From an uncultured Methylobacillus sp. (GTDB lineage: Bacteria; Pseudomonadota; Gammaproteobacteria; Burkholderiales; Methylophilaceae): a stretch of DNA of 64,000 nucleotides. The stretch is taken from NCBI GenBank assembly GCA_946478865.1, contig CAMLDO010000001.1:1-64000 (forward strand), written 5' to 3'. The notes beneath the pieces were generated by a model. That model did no database searches. It was not told the origin of the DNA and worked only from the letters and a program-made list of their open reading frames with translations. Shown one piece after another: positions 48,006-55,339 of this stretch. Position 1 is the stretch's first letter; each line of letters starts with the position of its first letter. The translations under genes were made by a program, and so were the position numbers.

Positions 48006-49187
48006 CTAGATGCGGAAACGTTGAACGGATGTGCGCAGGTTGGAAGCCAGGGTTTCCAGGTGACCGGCCACGGCGGCAGCTTCATCGCTCGCGGCGTTGT
48101 TCTCCGCGGCGCGCCTGGCGATTTCTTCCATGCTGGCTACGGCCTGACGGCTGGCGGCCGTCTGGGTTGCGGTGGCCTCGGCAATCGCGCGCACGCGGTC
48201 CATGGTCTGGTGGCTGCCGTCGCGGATGCTGCTCAAAGCCTCGCCCGCGCGGCCGGCGAGGACGACGCCTTGTTCCGCCTGCGCCCGGCCTTCCTGCATG
48301 CCATGCACGGTGCCGTCGATCTGTTGCAGGATGCCATCGATCATGCCGCTGATTTTCACGGTAGCGGAGGTGGTGCGCTCGGCCAGCTTGCGTACTTCGT
48401 CGGCGACCACCGCAAAGCCGCGGCCCTGTTCGCCGGCACGAGCGGCCTCGATGGCGGCATTGAGCGCGAGCAGATTGGTCTGGTCGGCAATCTCGCGGAT
48501 GACGTTGACGATGTTGCCGATTTCGTCCGAGTTCTCGCCCATCGACAGCACCAGCGCCTCCAGCTTGACCATGGATGCGCGAATGCGCTCCATTTCGCTG
48601 CCGGCCTCGTCCACGACAGCAGTTCCGCTTTCAGCCAGCGACTCCGATTTTTCCGCGATTTCGCGCGAAAGGCGCGCGGCTTCGGCCACTTGTTCCACGC
48701 TTGAACGCATTTCCTCGACGGCCTGGGTGGAATCCACTGCGAGCTCGCATTGGGCCGTGGCGCCGGAAACGACGCGGGACGCAGCCGAGGTGAGTTCGCG
48801 CGCCGCGCTTGCGACTTCATCGGTAGCGCCATGTACTTCCTTGATGAGGCGGCCGGTTTCGCGTGCCATTTCGTTGAAATTGAGCGCAAGCGTGCCGAAG
48901 CCGTCGCTGCTCTCGATCTGGCTGCGTGCGGAGAGATCGCCCGCCGTCATGCATTTAACAGCGTGGTTGAGCGTATCGAGTGCGCGCCGGATCGACAGGA
49001 AGAAGGCCAGCGTGAACATCAGTGCTATCCCGCCGCCAACTCCCGCCAGGATATACAGGTTGATCTTATGCTGCGGCCAGGCTTCAACGGCTGCCAGCAG
49101 CGCCGCGGGCATGACCAGCAGCAGCGCGTTCAGTCCGAATTTGAGGCCAAGGCCCATTCTGTTCATCAGGCTGATCAGGGTTTCCAT
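48006..49187 (-). CDS. Methyl-accepting chemotaxis protein without a sensor domain
   Basis: The 393-residue receptor has two membrane helices (about 17-36 and 44-66) with only about seven residues between them, so it lacks a periplasmic ligand domain. A HAMP-like region (about 65-120) and the signalling domain follow. The hairpin tip is [20 protein letters not shown] then [18 protein letters not shown]. The C-terminus RTSVQRFRI has no CheR-binding pentapeptide. It is followed after 7 bases by the NIT-domain gene, which may supply the missing sensing function. It interrupts the dapD-arsC-dapE order. Confidence 0.9.
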   Translation of the reverse strand: METLISLMNRMGLGLKFGLNALLLVMPAALLAAVEAWPQHKINLYILAGVGGGIALMFTLAFFLSIRRALDTLNHAVKCMTAGDLSARSQIESSDGFGTLALNFNEMARETGRLIKEVHGATDEVASAARELTSAASRVVSGATAQCELAVDSTQAVEEMRSSVEQVAEAARLSREIAEKSESLAESGTAVVDEAGSEMERIRASMVKLEALVLSMGENSDEIGNIVNVIREIADQTNLLALNAAIEAARAGEQGRGFAVVADEVRKLAERTTSATVKISGMIDGILQQIDGTVHGMQEGRAQAEQGVVLAGRAGEALSSIRDGSHQTMDRVRAIAEATATQTAASRQAVASMEEIARRAAENNAASDEAAAVAGHLETLASNLRTSVQRFRI

Positions 49188-49211
49188 CGCGAATTGTCGT
49201 CTTTTTCAGGC

Positions 49212-49246
49212 AAAAAAAATCCAGACAGCCTTGTTCAGGCGTCCGG
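49212..49246 (-). terminator. T-tailed hairpin in the MCP leader
   Basis: On the minus strand CCGGACGCC pairs with GGCTGTCTGG (one bulged base, one G-T pair) around a seven-base loop, and eight T residues follow. It ends about 25 bases before the receptor ATG. It could stop read-through from arsC or work as an attenuator within the receptor's own leader. Confidence 0.6.
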
Positions 49247-49296
49247 ACGTCGTTGTTCGGGCGCAGACCCGCCCTTGGGCCTGCAAGCCTGATTCA

Positions 49297-49312
49297 AGCA
49301 GAATGCATGCCA
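49297..49312 (-). promoter_or_regulatory. Sigma-54-like promoter for the MCP-NIT pair
   Basis: Read on the minus strand TGGCATGCATTCTGCT fits the -24/-12 consensus TGGCACR-N4-TTGCW at all but two positions, with exact GG-to-GC spacing. Start of transcription would be near 49286, leaving a leader of about 100 bases. Nitrogen-linked sigma-54 control would suit a nitrate/nitrite-type sensor, but no NtrC site was identified. Confidence 0.5.
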
Positions 49313-49478
49313 AACGAAAGTAGGTGGGGCGTGATGTCCGTCATGAGATATAAGTTTTTGCCCAAAAAGGATTTTTCAGGCGAGATGAAAACCGGCAAAG
49401 CGCAGGCGAGAAAGATACGCACTGATTTGAAGCGCGGGCTGGGCAATGGCAAGCACCATGCACCAAATAAGGAATCGA

Positions 49479-49493
49479 GGGCGCTGATCGCCC
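49479..49493 (-). terminator. Weak terminator candidate after arsC
   Basis: On the minus strand GGGCG pairs with CGCCC around ATCAG, 7 bases beyond the arsC stop, followed by a modest T-rich stretch (ATTCCTTATTT). Stem is short. Confidence 0.4.
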
Positions 49494-49500
49494 CCGAATA

Positions 49501-49845
49501 TCAAAGCAGAGTCTGGTAAATATCGGTATCGAAGCCGACAGCCACGATGCGATTGTCGCGAACGATGACCGGACGGCGAATGACGCTGGGCTTGGCCTGC
49601 ATCAGCGCGGCGGAGCTGGCATTGTCTGTCACCGCCGCCTTTTCCGCATCGTCGAGACCGCGCCAGGTCATCCCGGCGCGATTGACCAGCTTCTCCCACG
49701 GCATCTGTGCGAGCCAGTTTTCCAGCGTCGCCGCATCCACGCCCTGTTTTTTGTAGTCGTGGAATTCGTAGGCGACGCCGTGCTCGTCCAGCCAGGCACG
49801 GGCTTTTTTGACCGTGCTGCAGTTGGGGATGCCGTAGAGTTTCAT
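49501..49845 (-). CDS. ArsC/Spx-family thioredoxin-fold protein (YffB type)
   Basis: The 114-residue protein has an arsenate-reductase-like fold with MKLYGIPNCSTVKKARAWLD, in which CSTV replaces the CxxC of glutaredoxins. It also has SVIRRPVIVRDNRIVAVGF. This is the YffB subgroup, a GSH-dependent thiol reductase of unknown substrate, which in betaproteobacteria is regularly encoded between dapD and dapE. Arsenic resistance should not be assumed. The ATG is at 49845 with a tgaggtaaac site upstream. Confidence 0.88.
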   Translation of the reverse strand: MKLYGIPNCSTVKKARAWLDEHGVAYEFHDYKKQGVDAATLENWLAQMPWEKLVNRAGMTWRGLDDAEKAAVTDNASSAALMQAKPSVIRRPVIVRDNRIVAVGFDTDIYQTLL

Positions 49846-49862
49846 TGGTTTACCTCAAGTTT

Positions 49863-49984
49863 TTAAACCGTAGCGAGCGCAGGCAAGACGCGAAGGCAAG
49901 CGAGCAACGACGAGATAATGCTGTTAGTACGGCGAGGAGTCGCGCAGCGCAGCCGACAAAGTCTTGCCAAGTGCAGCCGGTTAA
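49863..49984. repeat. Possible small repeat element with imperfect terminal inverted repeats
   Basis: The gap between arsC and dapD begins TTAAACCG and ends CCGGTTAA, with GGCAAGAC (49882-49889) and its complement GTCTTGCC (49961-49968) further inside. The imperfect ends and internal GC-rich direct words (GCGAGC, GGCAAG) resemble a dispersed palindromic or MITE-like unit. The right end overlaps the dapD stop codon. Only one copy is in the window. Confidence 0.35.
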
Positions 49985-50802
49985 ACGCCGCGCAGCAGTT
50001 CGTTGATGCCGACCTTGCCCAGCGTCTTGGCATCGACCTTCTTCACGATAACCGCGCAGTACAGGCTGTAAGAACCATCCTTGGAGGGCAGGTTGCCGGA
50101 CACCACGACGGAACCCGCCGGAACGCGGCCGTAGAAGACTTCGCCGGTTTCGCGGTCGTAGATCTTGGTGGACTGGCCGATGTACACGCCCATGGAGATC
50201 ACGCAGTTGTCTTCGACGATCACGCCTTCGACCACTTCGGAACGCGCGCCGATGAAGCAGTTGTCGCCGATGATGGTCGGGCCGGCTTGCACCGGTTCCA
50301 GCACGCCGCCGATGCCGACGCCGCCGGAGAGGTGCACGTTCTTGCCGATCTGTGCGCAGGAACCGACGGTTGCCCAGGTGTCGACCATGGTGCCTTCATC
50401 GACGTAAGCGCCGATATTCACATAGGACGGCATCAGCACCACGTTCTTGCCGATGAAGGAGCCGCGGCGCACGATCGCGTTCGGCACCACGCGGAAACCG
50501 CCGGCCTTGAAGTCTTCTTCAGTGTAATTCGCAAACTTGGGCGGCACCTTGTCGAAATACTTGGTCACGCCGTCGTCCATGATCTTGTTGTCTTCCAGGC
50601 GGAAGGACAGCAGCACGGCCTTCTTGATCCACTGGTGGGTCACCCAGTTGCCGTCAATCTTCTCGGCCACGCGCAGGCGGCCGGCATTCAGTTCTTCCAG
50701 CACGCCGAACACGGCATCCTTGGTCTTATTGTCGGCATTGGCGGGGTTGATGTCGGCACGGCGCTCGAAGGCGTCTTCGATAAAGGATTGCAGTTCTTGC
50801 AT
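49981..50802 (-). CDS. dapD: Tetrahydrodipicolinate N-succinyltransferase
   Basis: DapD succinylates tetrahydrodipicolinate in the lysine/DAP pathway. The 273-residue protein has a helical N-terminus with [20 protein letters not shown] and a left-handed beta-helix (about 105-240) with [20 protein letters not shown] and [20 protein letters not shown]. Length is exactly in the family range. It is the first gene of the dapD-arsC-[MCP-NIT]-dapE series. Confidence 0.96.
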   Translation of the reverse strand: MQELQSFIEDAFERRADINPANADNKTKDAVFGVLEELNAGRLRVAEKIDGNWVTHQWIKKAVLLSFRLEDNKIMDDGVTKYFDKVPPKFANYTEEDFKAGGFRVVPNAIVRRGSFIGKNVVLMPSYVNIGAYVDEGTMVDTWATVGSCAQIGKNVHLSGGVGIGGVLEPVQAGPTIIGDNCFIGARSEVVEGVIVEDNCVISMGVYIGQSTKIYDRETGEVFYGRVPAGSVVVSGNLPSKDGSYSLYCAVIVKKVDAKTLGKVGINELLRGV

Positions 50803-51030
50803 GGCGATTCCTAAGGATTTTGGAAAAAGCGTGATTTTACTTGGATACGCGCCGCAAGTCAGTTTTTGCGAGTTTTGCCAGTTGCCGGCGCGATTTCCGG
50901 GTGGACAGTAGGGGGGTTATACCGTATTTTTACGAACGCGACTTCATCGCACCGCAGGCATCAGGGGATAGCGAAGTGCAGCGGGAACGATGCAGCTCCA
51001 TTCATTCAAATAAATCAGGGAGATATAATA

Positions 51031-51354
51031 ATGGAAGCTTCTCAAGACAGCCGCAACATGGCGGTGCTGATGTACATTCTGTCGATCTTTTTCTGGATCA
51101 TTCCCGCGCTGATCATGTTCCTGGTCAAGAAGGACGACGCATTCGTCTACAAGAATGCCGCCGAACTGCTTAATTTCGGCATCACGCTGTTCATTGCCAA
51201 CTTCGTGCTCGCCTTCATCCCGGTTCTCGGCTGGCTGGCCATGCTCGCACTGGCGCTGGCCGCACTGGTGCTGATCATCATGGGTACGCTCAAGGTGCAG
51301 AAGGGCGAGATGTACACCTTCCCGTTCGCGCTGCGCCTGATCAAGGCCGAATAA
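51031..51354 (+). CDS. DUF4870 family small membrane protein
   Basis: The 107-residue protein has three hydrophobic helices (about 10-32, 48-70 and 70-90). It carries the family features YILSIFFWIIPALIMFLVKK and AFVYKNAAELLNFGITLFIA. DUF4870/Tic20-like proteins are of unknown function. The ATG at 51031 follows a cagggagat ribosome site; a longer frame upstream has no support. A 228-base gap separates it from the divergent dapD start. Confidence 0.82.
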   Translation: MEASQDSRNMAVLMYILSIFFWIIPALIMFLVKKDDAFVYKNAAELLNFGITLFIANFVLAFIPVLGWLAMLALALAALVLIIMGTLKVQKGEMYTFPFALRLIKAE

Positions 51355-51382
51355 GCCCGATTCACTTTACTCAGGATCAAGC

Positions 51383-52357
51383 ATGAACAAGATGACGACC
51401 GGCCTGCTGGCCGGGCTGATGGGAGCGTTTGTGTCGCTGCCGGCACTCGCCGCACCGGGCGAACTGTGGGAAATCACCAGCAAGATGGAAATGGACGGCA
51501 TGCCGATGGCGATGCCGGCTCAGACTTCCCAAGCCTGTTTGCCCAAGGACAAGAAGCCGGACAGCATGGTGCCGAAGAACGAATCGTCCGATTGCAAAAT
51601 GACCGAGCAGAAGCAGGTCGGCAGCAAGATGACGTTCAAGATGGTGTGTACCGGCAAGGATCCGATGACCGGCTCCGGCGAGATCACCAGCAGCGGCAAC
51701 AGCTACAGCGGCAAGATGCAGATCAGCGGGAAGATGGAAGGCGAGTCTATCGACATGAAGCAGTCCTTCTCCGGCAAGAAACTTGGCAGCTGCGAATACA
51801 CGCCGCCGAAGGACACCAGCAAGGAGCAGATCGCCGAAGCCTGCCGCAAGGCCATGGACAATCTGGAGTATCCGCTGTTCACGATGGACGGTGCGATGTG
51901 CCAGTCCAAGAAGGCCGAGTTCTGCGGCCGCGTGAAGAAGCTGACGGGCGAAATGTCGGATCCGGACCGCTACACTGCGGTAGCCGAAAAGCAGCGCAAC
52001 TGGAAGGAAGCCGCGGACGCTTGTGGTCAGGACACGGCTGCTATCATGGCCAAGGCCTGCAAGACCGCCGTGGACAAGAAGCGCTATCAGTTCATCGGCA
52101 ATCATTGCGAAGCCGAAGCGGTGGCGCTCGGCCCGCAGCTTTGCGAAGGCCGCAGCTATACCAGCGTGATGTCGGGCGAGCAGGGCGCGATCTGCCAGAA
52201 GTATTTTGAGAAGAATGGCGATCCACTGGCCCGCAACTCGTCTTCTGGCAGCAGTCAGGCACGCACGCCGCAGGAAAGCGCTGCGGAAGCGGCGAGCAAT
52301 CCGGCTGACGCCGTGCAGAAGGGCGTCAAGGCGCTGAAGGGTCTGCTCAGCTTCTGA
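51383..52357 (+). CDS. Secreted DUF3617 protein
   Basis: The 324-residue protein has a signal peptide (about 1-23, ending LPALA). The DUF3617 domain follows (about 24-150), with PGELWEITSKMEMDGMPMAM and a repeated KMT/GKM pattern in MQISGKMEGESIDMKQSF. The C-terminal half (about 150-290) contains about ten Cys residues in pairs (CRKAMD, CQSKKAEFC, CGQDT, CKTA), suggesting several disulfides and Sel1/Cys-rich-like helices. It is periplasmic or surface-exposed with unknown role. It is followed by a strong terminator. Confidence 0.78.
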   Translation: MNKMTTGLLAGLMGAFVSLPALAAPGELWEITSKMEMDGMPMAMPAQTSQACLPKDKKPDSMVPKNESSDCKMTEQKQVGSKMTFKMVCTGKDPMTGSGEITSSGNSYSGKMQISGKMEGESIDMKQSFSGKKLGSCEYTPPKDTSKEQIAEACRKAMDNLEYPLFTMDGAMCQSKKAEFCGRVKKLTGEMSDPDRYTAVAEKQRNWKEAADACGQDTAAIMAKACKTAVDKKRYQFIGNHCEAEAVALGPQLCEGRSYTSVMSGEQGAICQKYFEKNGDPLARNSSSGSSQARTPQESAAEAASNPADAVQKGVKALKGLLSF

Positions 52358-52376
52358 TCGAGATGATGCATGTCAC

Positions 52377-52418
52377 GGCCATGTGTGCCTGCTGCCAAGC
52401 GGGCCGCATGGCCTTTTT
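52377..52418 (+). terminator. Rho-independent terminator after the DUF3617 gene
   Basis: GGCCATGTG plus GCCTGCT pairs with AGCGGGC plus CGCATGGCC around a four-base GCCA loop, followed by TTTTT at 52414-52418. It is among the strongest terminators in the window and implies that the next gene has its own promoter. Confidence 0.9.
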
Positions 52419-52445
52419 CATGTCTTGCAGACCACGATCACGACT

Positions 52446-53780
52446 ATGATGCACTCTCCGATGCGCATCTCCTGCCATGCTTTTCTGCTGCTGGCAGCGG
52501 CCGTCGCGCTCGCATACGCCAATGCCTTGCCCGCCGCGTTCCAGTTCGACGATTTCAACGTCATCGTCGACAACCCGGCCGTGCATTCCTGGAACGCCTG
52601 GCTTGCTTCCATGCCCGGCATTCGCCCCTTGCTCAAATTGAGCTATACCTTCAACTGGAGCATGGGCTGGGGAACGGTCGGCTTTCATGCCTTCAATATT
52701 GTGGTGCATGGCTTCAACGTGCTGCTCGTGCATGCGCTCGTCTGTCGCTTGTGCAGGCTACATCTTGCGGAGCATGCAGAGTATGCTGCCCTGTTAGCGG
52801 CATTGCTGTTCGCTCTGCATCCCGCGCAGACCGAGGCTGTGACCTACATCAGCGGTCGCTCGGTATCGCTGATGGCGTGTTTCTATCTGTCCGGGATGCT
52901 GCTGGGGCTGCATGGCAGGCGCGGTTGGGCCGCGCTCATGCTGCTGGCCGCGCTCATGGTCAAGGAAACGGCGTGGACCTTGCCGTTCGCGCTGCTGCTG
53001 TGGCAGCGGGCCGAGGGAAAATCATTGCGGGAATCCGCCAGGGAGCTATTGTCGCTCTGGTTGATGCTGGCTGCCGCCATGCTCGCGATGCTGGCCATGC
53101 CTGCTTACCAGCGCTTGCTCGCAGGCAGTTTGTCTGTCCGGGGACTGGGCGAAAATCTGACTGCGCAGGTGGAAGGGCAGTTTTATCTCCTGACGCAGCC
53201 GCTGTTGATGCTGCATGCCAATATCGATCCCGATATTGCACTACCGGAACAGTTCGGGCTGGCTTGGCTGCTCAAGGCCATCGTGTTGTCGGGGCTGGTG
53301 GGGTGGGGGTTGCATGCGATGCGAAAGCATCCATGGCTGGGATTGGGGATACTGTGGTTCTTCCTCCATCTATTGCCGACCAACTCGCTGTTGCCGCGCT
53401 CGGATATCGCAAACGATCGCCAGTTGTATCTTGCGCTGATCGGCCCGGCACTGCTTCTTGTCATCGCGCTCGTCAGGAGCGTGCCTCCGCGCATTGCTGT
53501 CTCCGCTGGTTTTGCGCTGGTACTGTTGCTGGGGACGGTTGCTATCTCGCGCAATGAGGACTACCGGACGGAGGTGTCGCTGTGGAGGGCCACGGCCGAG
53601 GCCTCGCCGAACAAGGCCAGGGTCTGGAACAACCTGGGCTACGCGTATCGATTGGCCGGAAATTTATCCGAGGCGCGTTCCGCATATCGGCGCGCGCTGG
53701 AAATCGATCGCAACGATATTCAGGCACGTGCCAATTTGATGGCATTGGATCGGATGGAAGAATCTATTCCGCCCCAATGA
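52446..53780 (+). CDS. TMTC-like multi-pass membrane protein with C-terminal TPR
   Basis: The 444-residue protein has roughly ten membrane helices across residues 10-360. Early on it has FQFDDFNVIVDNPAVHSW, the DD-containing loop typical of GT-C mannosyltransferase-like TMTC/PMT relatives, and HPAQTEAVTYISGRS. A TPR unit at the end (about 390-435) has WNNLGYAYRLAGNLSEARSA. The start at 52446 is chosen because the terminator hairpin lies just upstream; ATG 52449 is equally possible. Bacterial homologues are annotated as TPR/O-mannosyltransferase-like proteins; a glycosyl donor and acceptor are not known. Confidence 0.72.
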   Translation: MMHSPMRISCHAFLLLAAAVALAYANALPAAFQFDDFNVIVDNPAVHSWNAWLASMPGIRPLLKLSYTFNWSMGWGTVGFHAFNIVVHGFNVLLVHALVCRLCRLHLAEHAEYAALLAALLFALHPAQTEAVTYISGRSVSLMACFYLSGMLLGLHGRRGWAALMLLAALMVKETAWTLPFALLLWQRAEGKSLRESARELLSLWLMLAAAMLAMLAMPAYQRLLAGSLSVRGLGENLTAQVEGQFYLLTQPLLMLHANIDPDIALPEQFGLAWLLKAIVLSGLVGWGLHAMRKHPWLGLGILWFFLHLLPTNSLLPRSDIANDRQLYLALIGPALLLVIALVRSVPPRIAVSAGFALVLLLGTVAISRNEDYRTEVSLWRATAEASPNKARVWNNLGYAYRLAGNLSEARSAYRRALEIDRNDIQARANLMALDRMEESIPPQ

Positions 53781-53830
53781 TTGCAGGAATATTTTCGAGC
53801 GGTGCCGGCCTGCTGTTTTACGGCATTAGA

Positions 53831-54427
53831 TTACTTCTGGCCAGACTGCTCCTCGAAATCCTTCCTTATTTTCTCCAGATCGCGCCTGAAGCCTTCCGCA
53901 TCCCCGTATTCGCTGAACAGGCGATAGCGCGAGTGAACCGAGCGCATCCTGGAGGCGTGCTTGATGGGGCACCAGTATTGCTCGGTGCGGCCAACGACCT
54001 CGGCGAAATAAGGAATTAATCCGTTGGCGTAGGAACAGTAAAAGCAGTTCATCTTTTCCAGCAGGTTGAGGTACGCCAGATGATGGCGGTCGAACACGAG
54101 GTAGTCGCTGCGCTTGACCCGCGGGATGCCGTAGACCGGAAAGCAGACGTACTGGTAAAGCGTGACCATGAGATCCAGCAGCACCAGCGGGATCGAGACG
54201 GCGTATATGACCGGCGCGGTCAGTACATGCAGCGGGCGGGCGGTGAAAATGTAGCGCAGCAGGCCGGCGCGGAATTTTTTCTGCTGGGCAAGGATATCGC
54301 GCTCGAAGCGCACCTTGTGATTTTCCAGCGTATAGCGGAATTGCTCGCGTCGCGTCGAGAGCTCCTGTTCCAGTTCGCTTTCGAGCGCTCTCATGCGCTC
54401 CAGAATTTCGCTAATCTTCCGGTTCAT
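53831..54427 (-). CDS. Unknown membrane protein with coiled-coil N-terminus and Cys pair
   Basis: I do not recognise a characterised family. The 198-residue protein starts with a charged coiled coil (residues 1-55, rich in E, R, Q) and has one or two membrane helices at about 60-95 (VIYAVSIPLVLLDLMVTLYQ). Then comes a conserved-looking segment with FDRHHLAYLNLLEKMNCFYC SY in two parts, CxxC at about 128-131, and a later Cys in YWCPIKHA. The Cys trio with nearby His could bind metal. The C-terminus is helical and charged. It sits next to the M48 protease gene on the same strand. Confidence 0.6.
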   Translation of the reverse strand: MNRKISEILERMRALESELEQELSTRREQFRYTLENHKVRFERDILAQQKKFRAGLLRYIFTARPLHVLTAPVIYAVSIPLVLLDLMVTLYQYVCFPVYGIPRVKRSDYLVFDRHHLAYLNLLEKMNCFYCSYANGLIPYFAEVVGRTEQYWCPIKHASRMRSVHSRYRLFSEYGDAEGFRRDLEKIRKDFEEQSGQK

Positions 54428-54441
54428 TATTGCTGCCCCTG

Positions 54442-54469
54442 AAAAACAAAAGGGCGCCAGCGGCGCCCT
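54442..54469 (-). terminator. Rho-independent terminator after the M48 protease gene
   Basis: On the minus strand AGGGCGCC pairs perfectly with GGCGCCCT around GCT and is followed by TTTGTTTTTC. It lies 9 bases after the stop codon at 54479, between the protease and the unknown membrane-protein gene. Confidence 0.9.
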
Positions 54470-54478
54470 CGAAATACC

Positions 54479-55309
54479 TTACTTGTTTTTGGACTGTTCG
54501 TATAACGGCATGACCTTGGGAATGAGTCGTTTGATGTCGTCCATGCGTGCCTGGTCCGAAGGGTGGGTGCTGAGGAACTCCGGCGGTTTCGCGCCGCCCT
54601 TGGCGCTCATCTTTTCCCACAGCGTGACCGCGGCATTCGGGTTGTAGCCGGCACGCGCCATGAGTTCCAGCCCGACTTCATCGGCTTCGTGCTCGGCAGT
54701 ACGGCTGTTGGGCAGGGTCAGGGCCACGGTGGCGATTGCGCCGCCGAGGGCGAGCGTTCTCACCGCGTTGTCGCCGCTCTTGGTGGAGAGTCCGACCAGC
54801 GCGGCTGCGCCCAAGAGGCCCATCTGCTGCGCCTTGGCGCGTGACATGCGCTCGCGCACGTGTTCGCGCAGCGCATGCGAGATTTCATGCCCCATCACTG
54901 CTGCCAGTTCGTCATCGGTCGGTTTGATCTGATCGAGCAGGCCGGTGTAGACCATCATCTTGCCGCCCGCCATGCAGTAGGCGTTGACCTCCTTGCTTTC
55001 CATCACGTTGACCTGCCAGTTCCACTTGAGCGCATCCGTGCGGAACACGCCGACCTCGGCGATGAGACGGTTGGCGATGTTGCGCACACGTTGGGTCTCG
55101 GCGCTGTCCTGATTAAGCTGCTTCTTGGACTCGGCGTCTTTCAGGGTCTGCTGATAGGCCAGGGCGGATTGCTGCTCGGCCTCCTTCTCGGAAACCAGCC
55201 CCACGTATTGCTTGCGCTCGACCCCGACGACGCTGGAATTCGTGGTCTGTGTCGTGGCGCAGCCGGCGAGCAGCAGTGTGGCTAGCAGGGCGGCGATCGT
55301 TTTTTTCAT
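54479..55309 (-). CDS. M48-family zinc metalloprotease lipoprotein
   Basis: The 276-residue precursor starts MKKTIAALLATLLLAGC, so Cys17 of the lipobox should be lipidated. The catalytic HExxH is in AAVMGHEISHALREHVRERM (about residues 140-160), and the third zinc ligand Glu is in SRTAEHEADEVGLELMARAG. The arrangement resembles LoiP/YggG-type outer-membrane proteases that act in envelope quality control. The ATG at 55309 gives a proper lipoprotein signal; an in-frame start 8 codons upstream does not. It follows kup on the minus strand by 30 bases. Confidence 0.92.
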   Translation of the reverse strand: MKKTIAALLATLLLAGCATTQTTNSSVVGVERKQYVGLVSEKEAEQQSALAYQQTLKDAESKKQLNQDSAETQRVRNIANRLIAEVGVFRTDALKWNWQVNVMESKEVNAYCMAGGKMMVYTGLLDQIKPTDDELAAVMGHEISHALREHVRERMSRAKAQQMGLLGAAALVGLSTKSGDNAVRTLALGGAIATVALTLPNSRTAEHEADEVGLELMARAGYNPNAAVTLWEKMSAKGGAKPPEFLSTHPSDQARMDDIKRLIPKVMPLYEQSKNK

Positions 55310-55339
55310 TGTATGGCTCCCAGTGGTATTCATGTTCGG

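Larger units (their letters stand above)
49188..49500 (-). promoter_or_regulatory. Leader/promoter region of the MCP-NIT pair
   Basis: These 313 bases between arsC and the receptor gene contain, on the minus strand, three candidate signals. They are an arsC terminator-like hairpin (49479-49493), a sigma-54-like promoter (49297-49312) and a T-tailed hairpin just before the receptor ribosome site (49212-49246). An open frame on the plus strand here has no supporting features. No known riboswitch motif was recognised. Confidence 0.5.

Noticed and set aside
49188..49500. Cyclic di-GMP riboswitch in the MCP leader
   Set aside because: A GGGCAAA-like word is present, but the conserved GEMM core and tetraloop receptor are not.
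49253..49519. An 88-codon plus-strand frame in the arsC-MCP gap
   Set aside because: No ribosome site or recognisable family; it overlaps the regulatory signals and the arsC stop on the other strand.
49501..49845. Arsenate reductase for arsenic resistance
   Set aside because: The protein is the YffB/Spx-like subgroup normally found in the dap cluster, and no ars genes are nearby.
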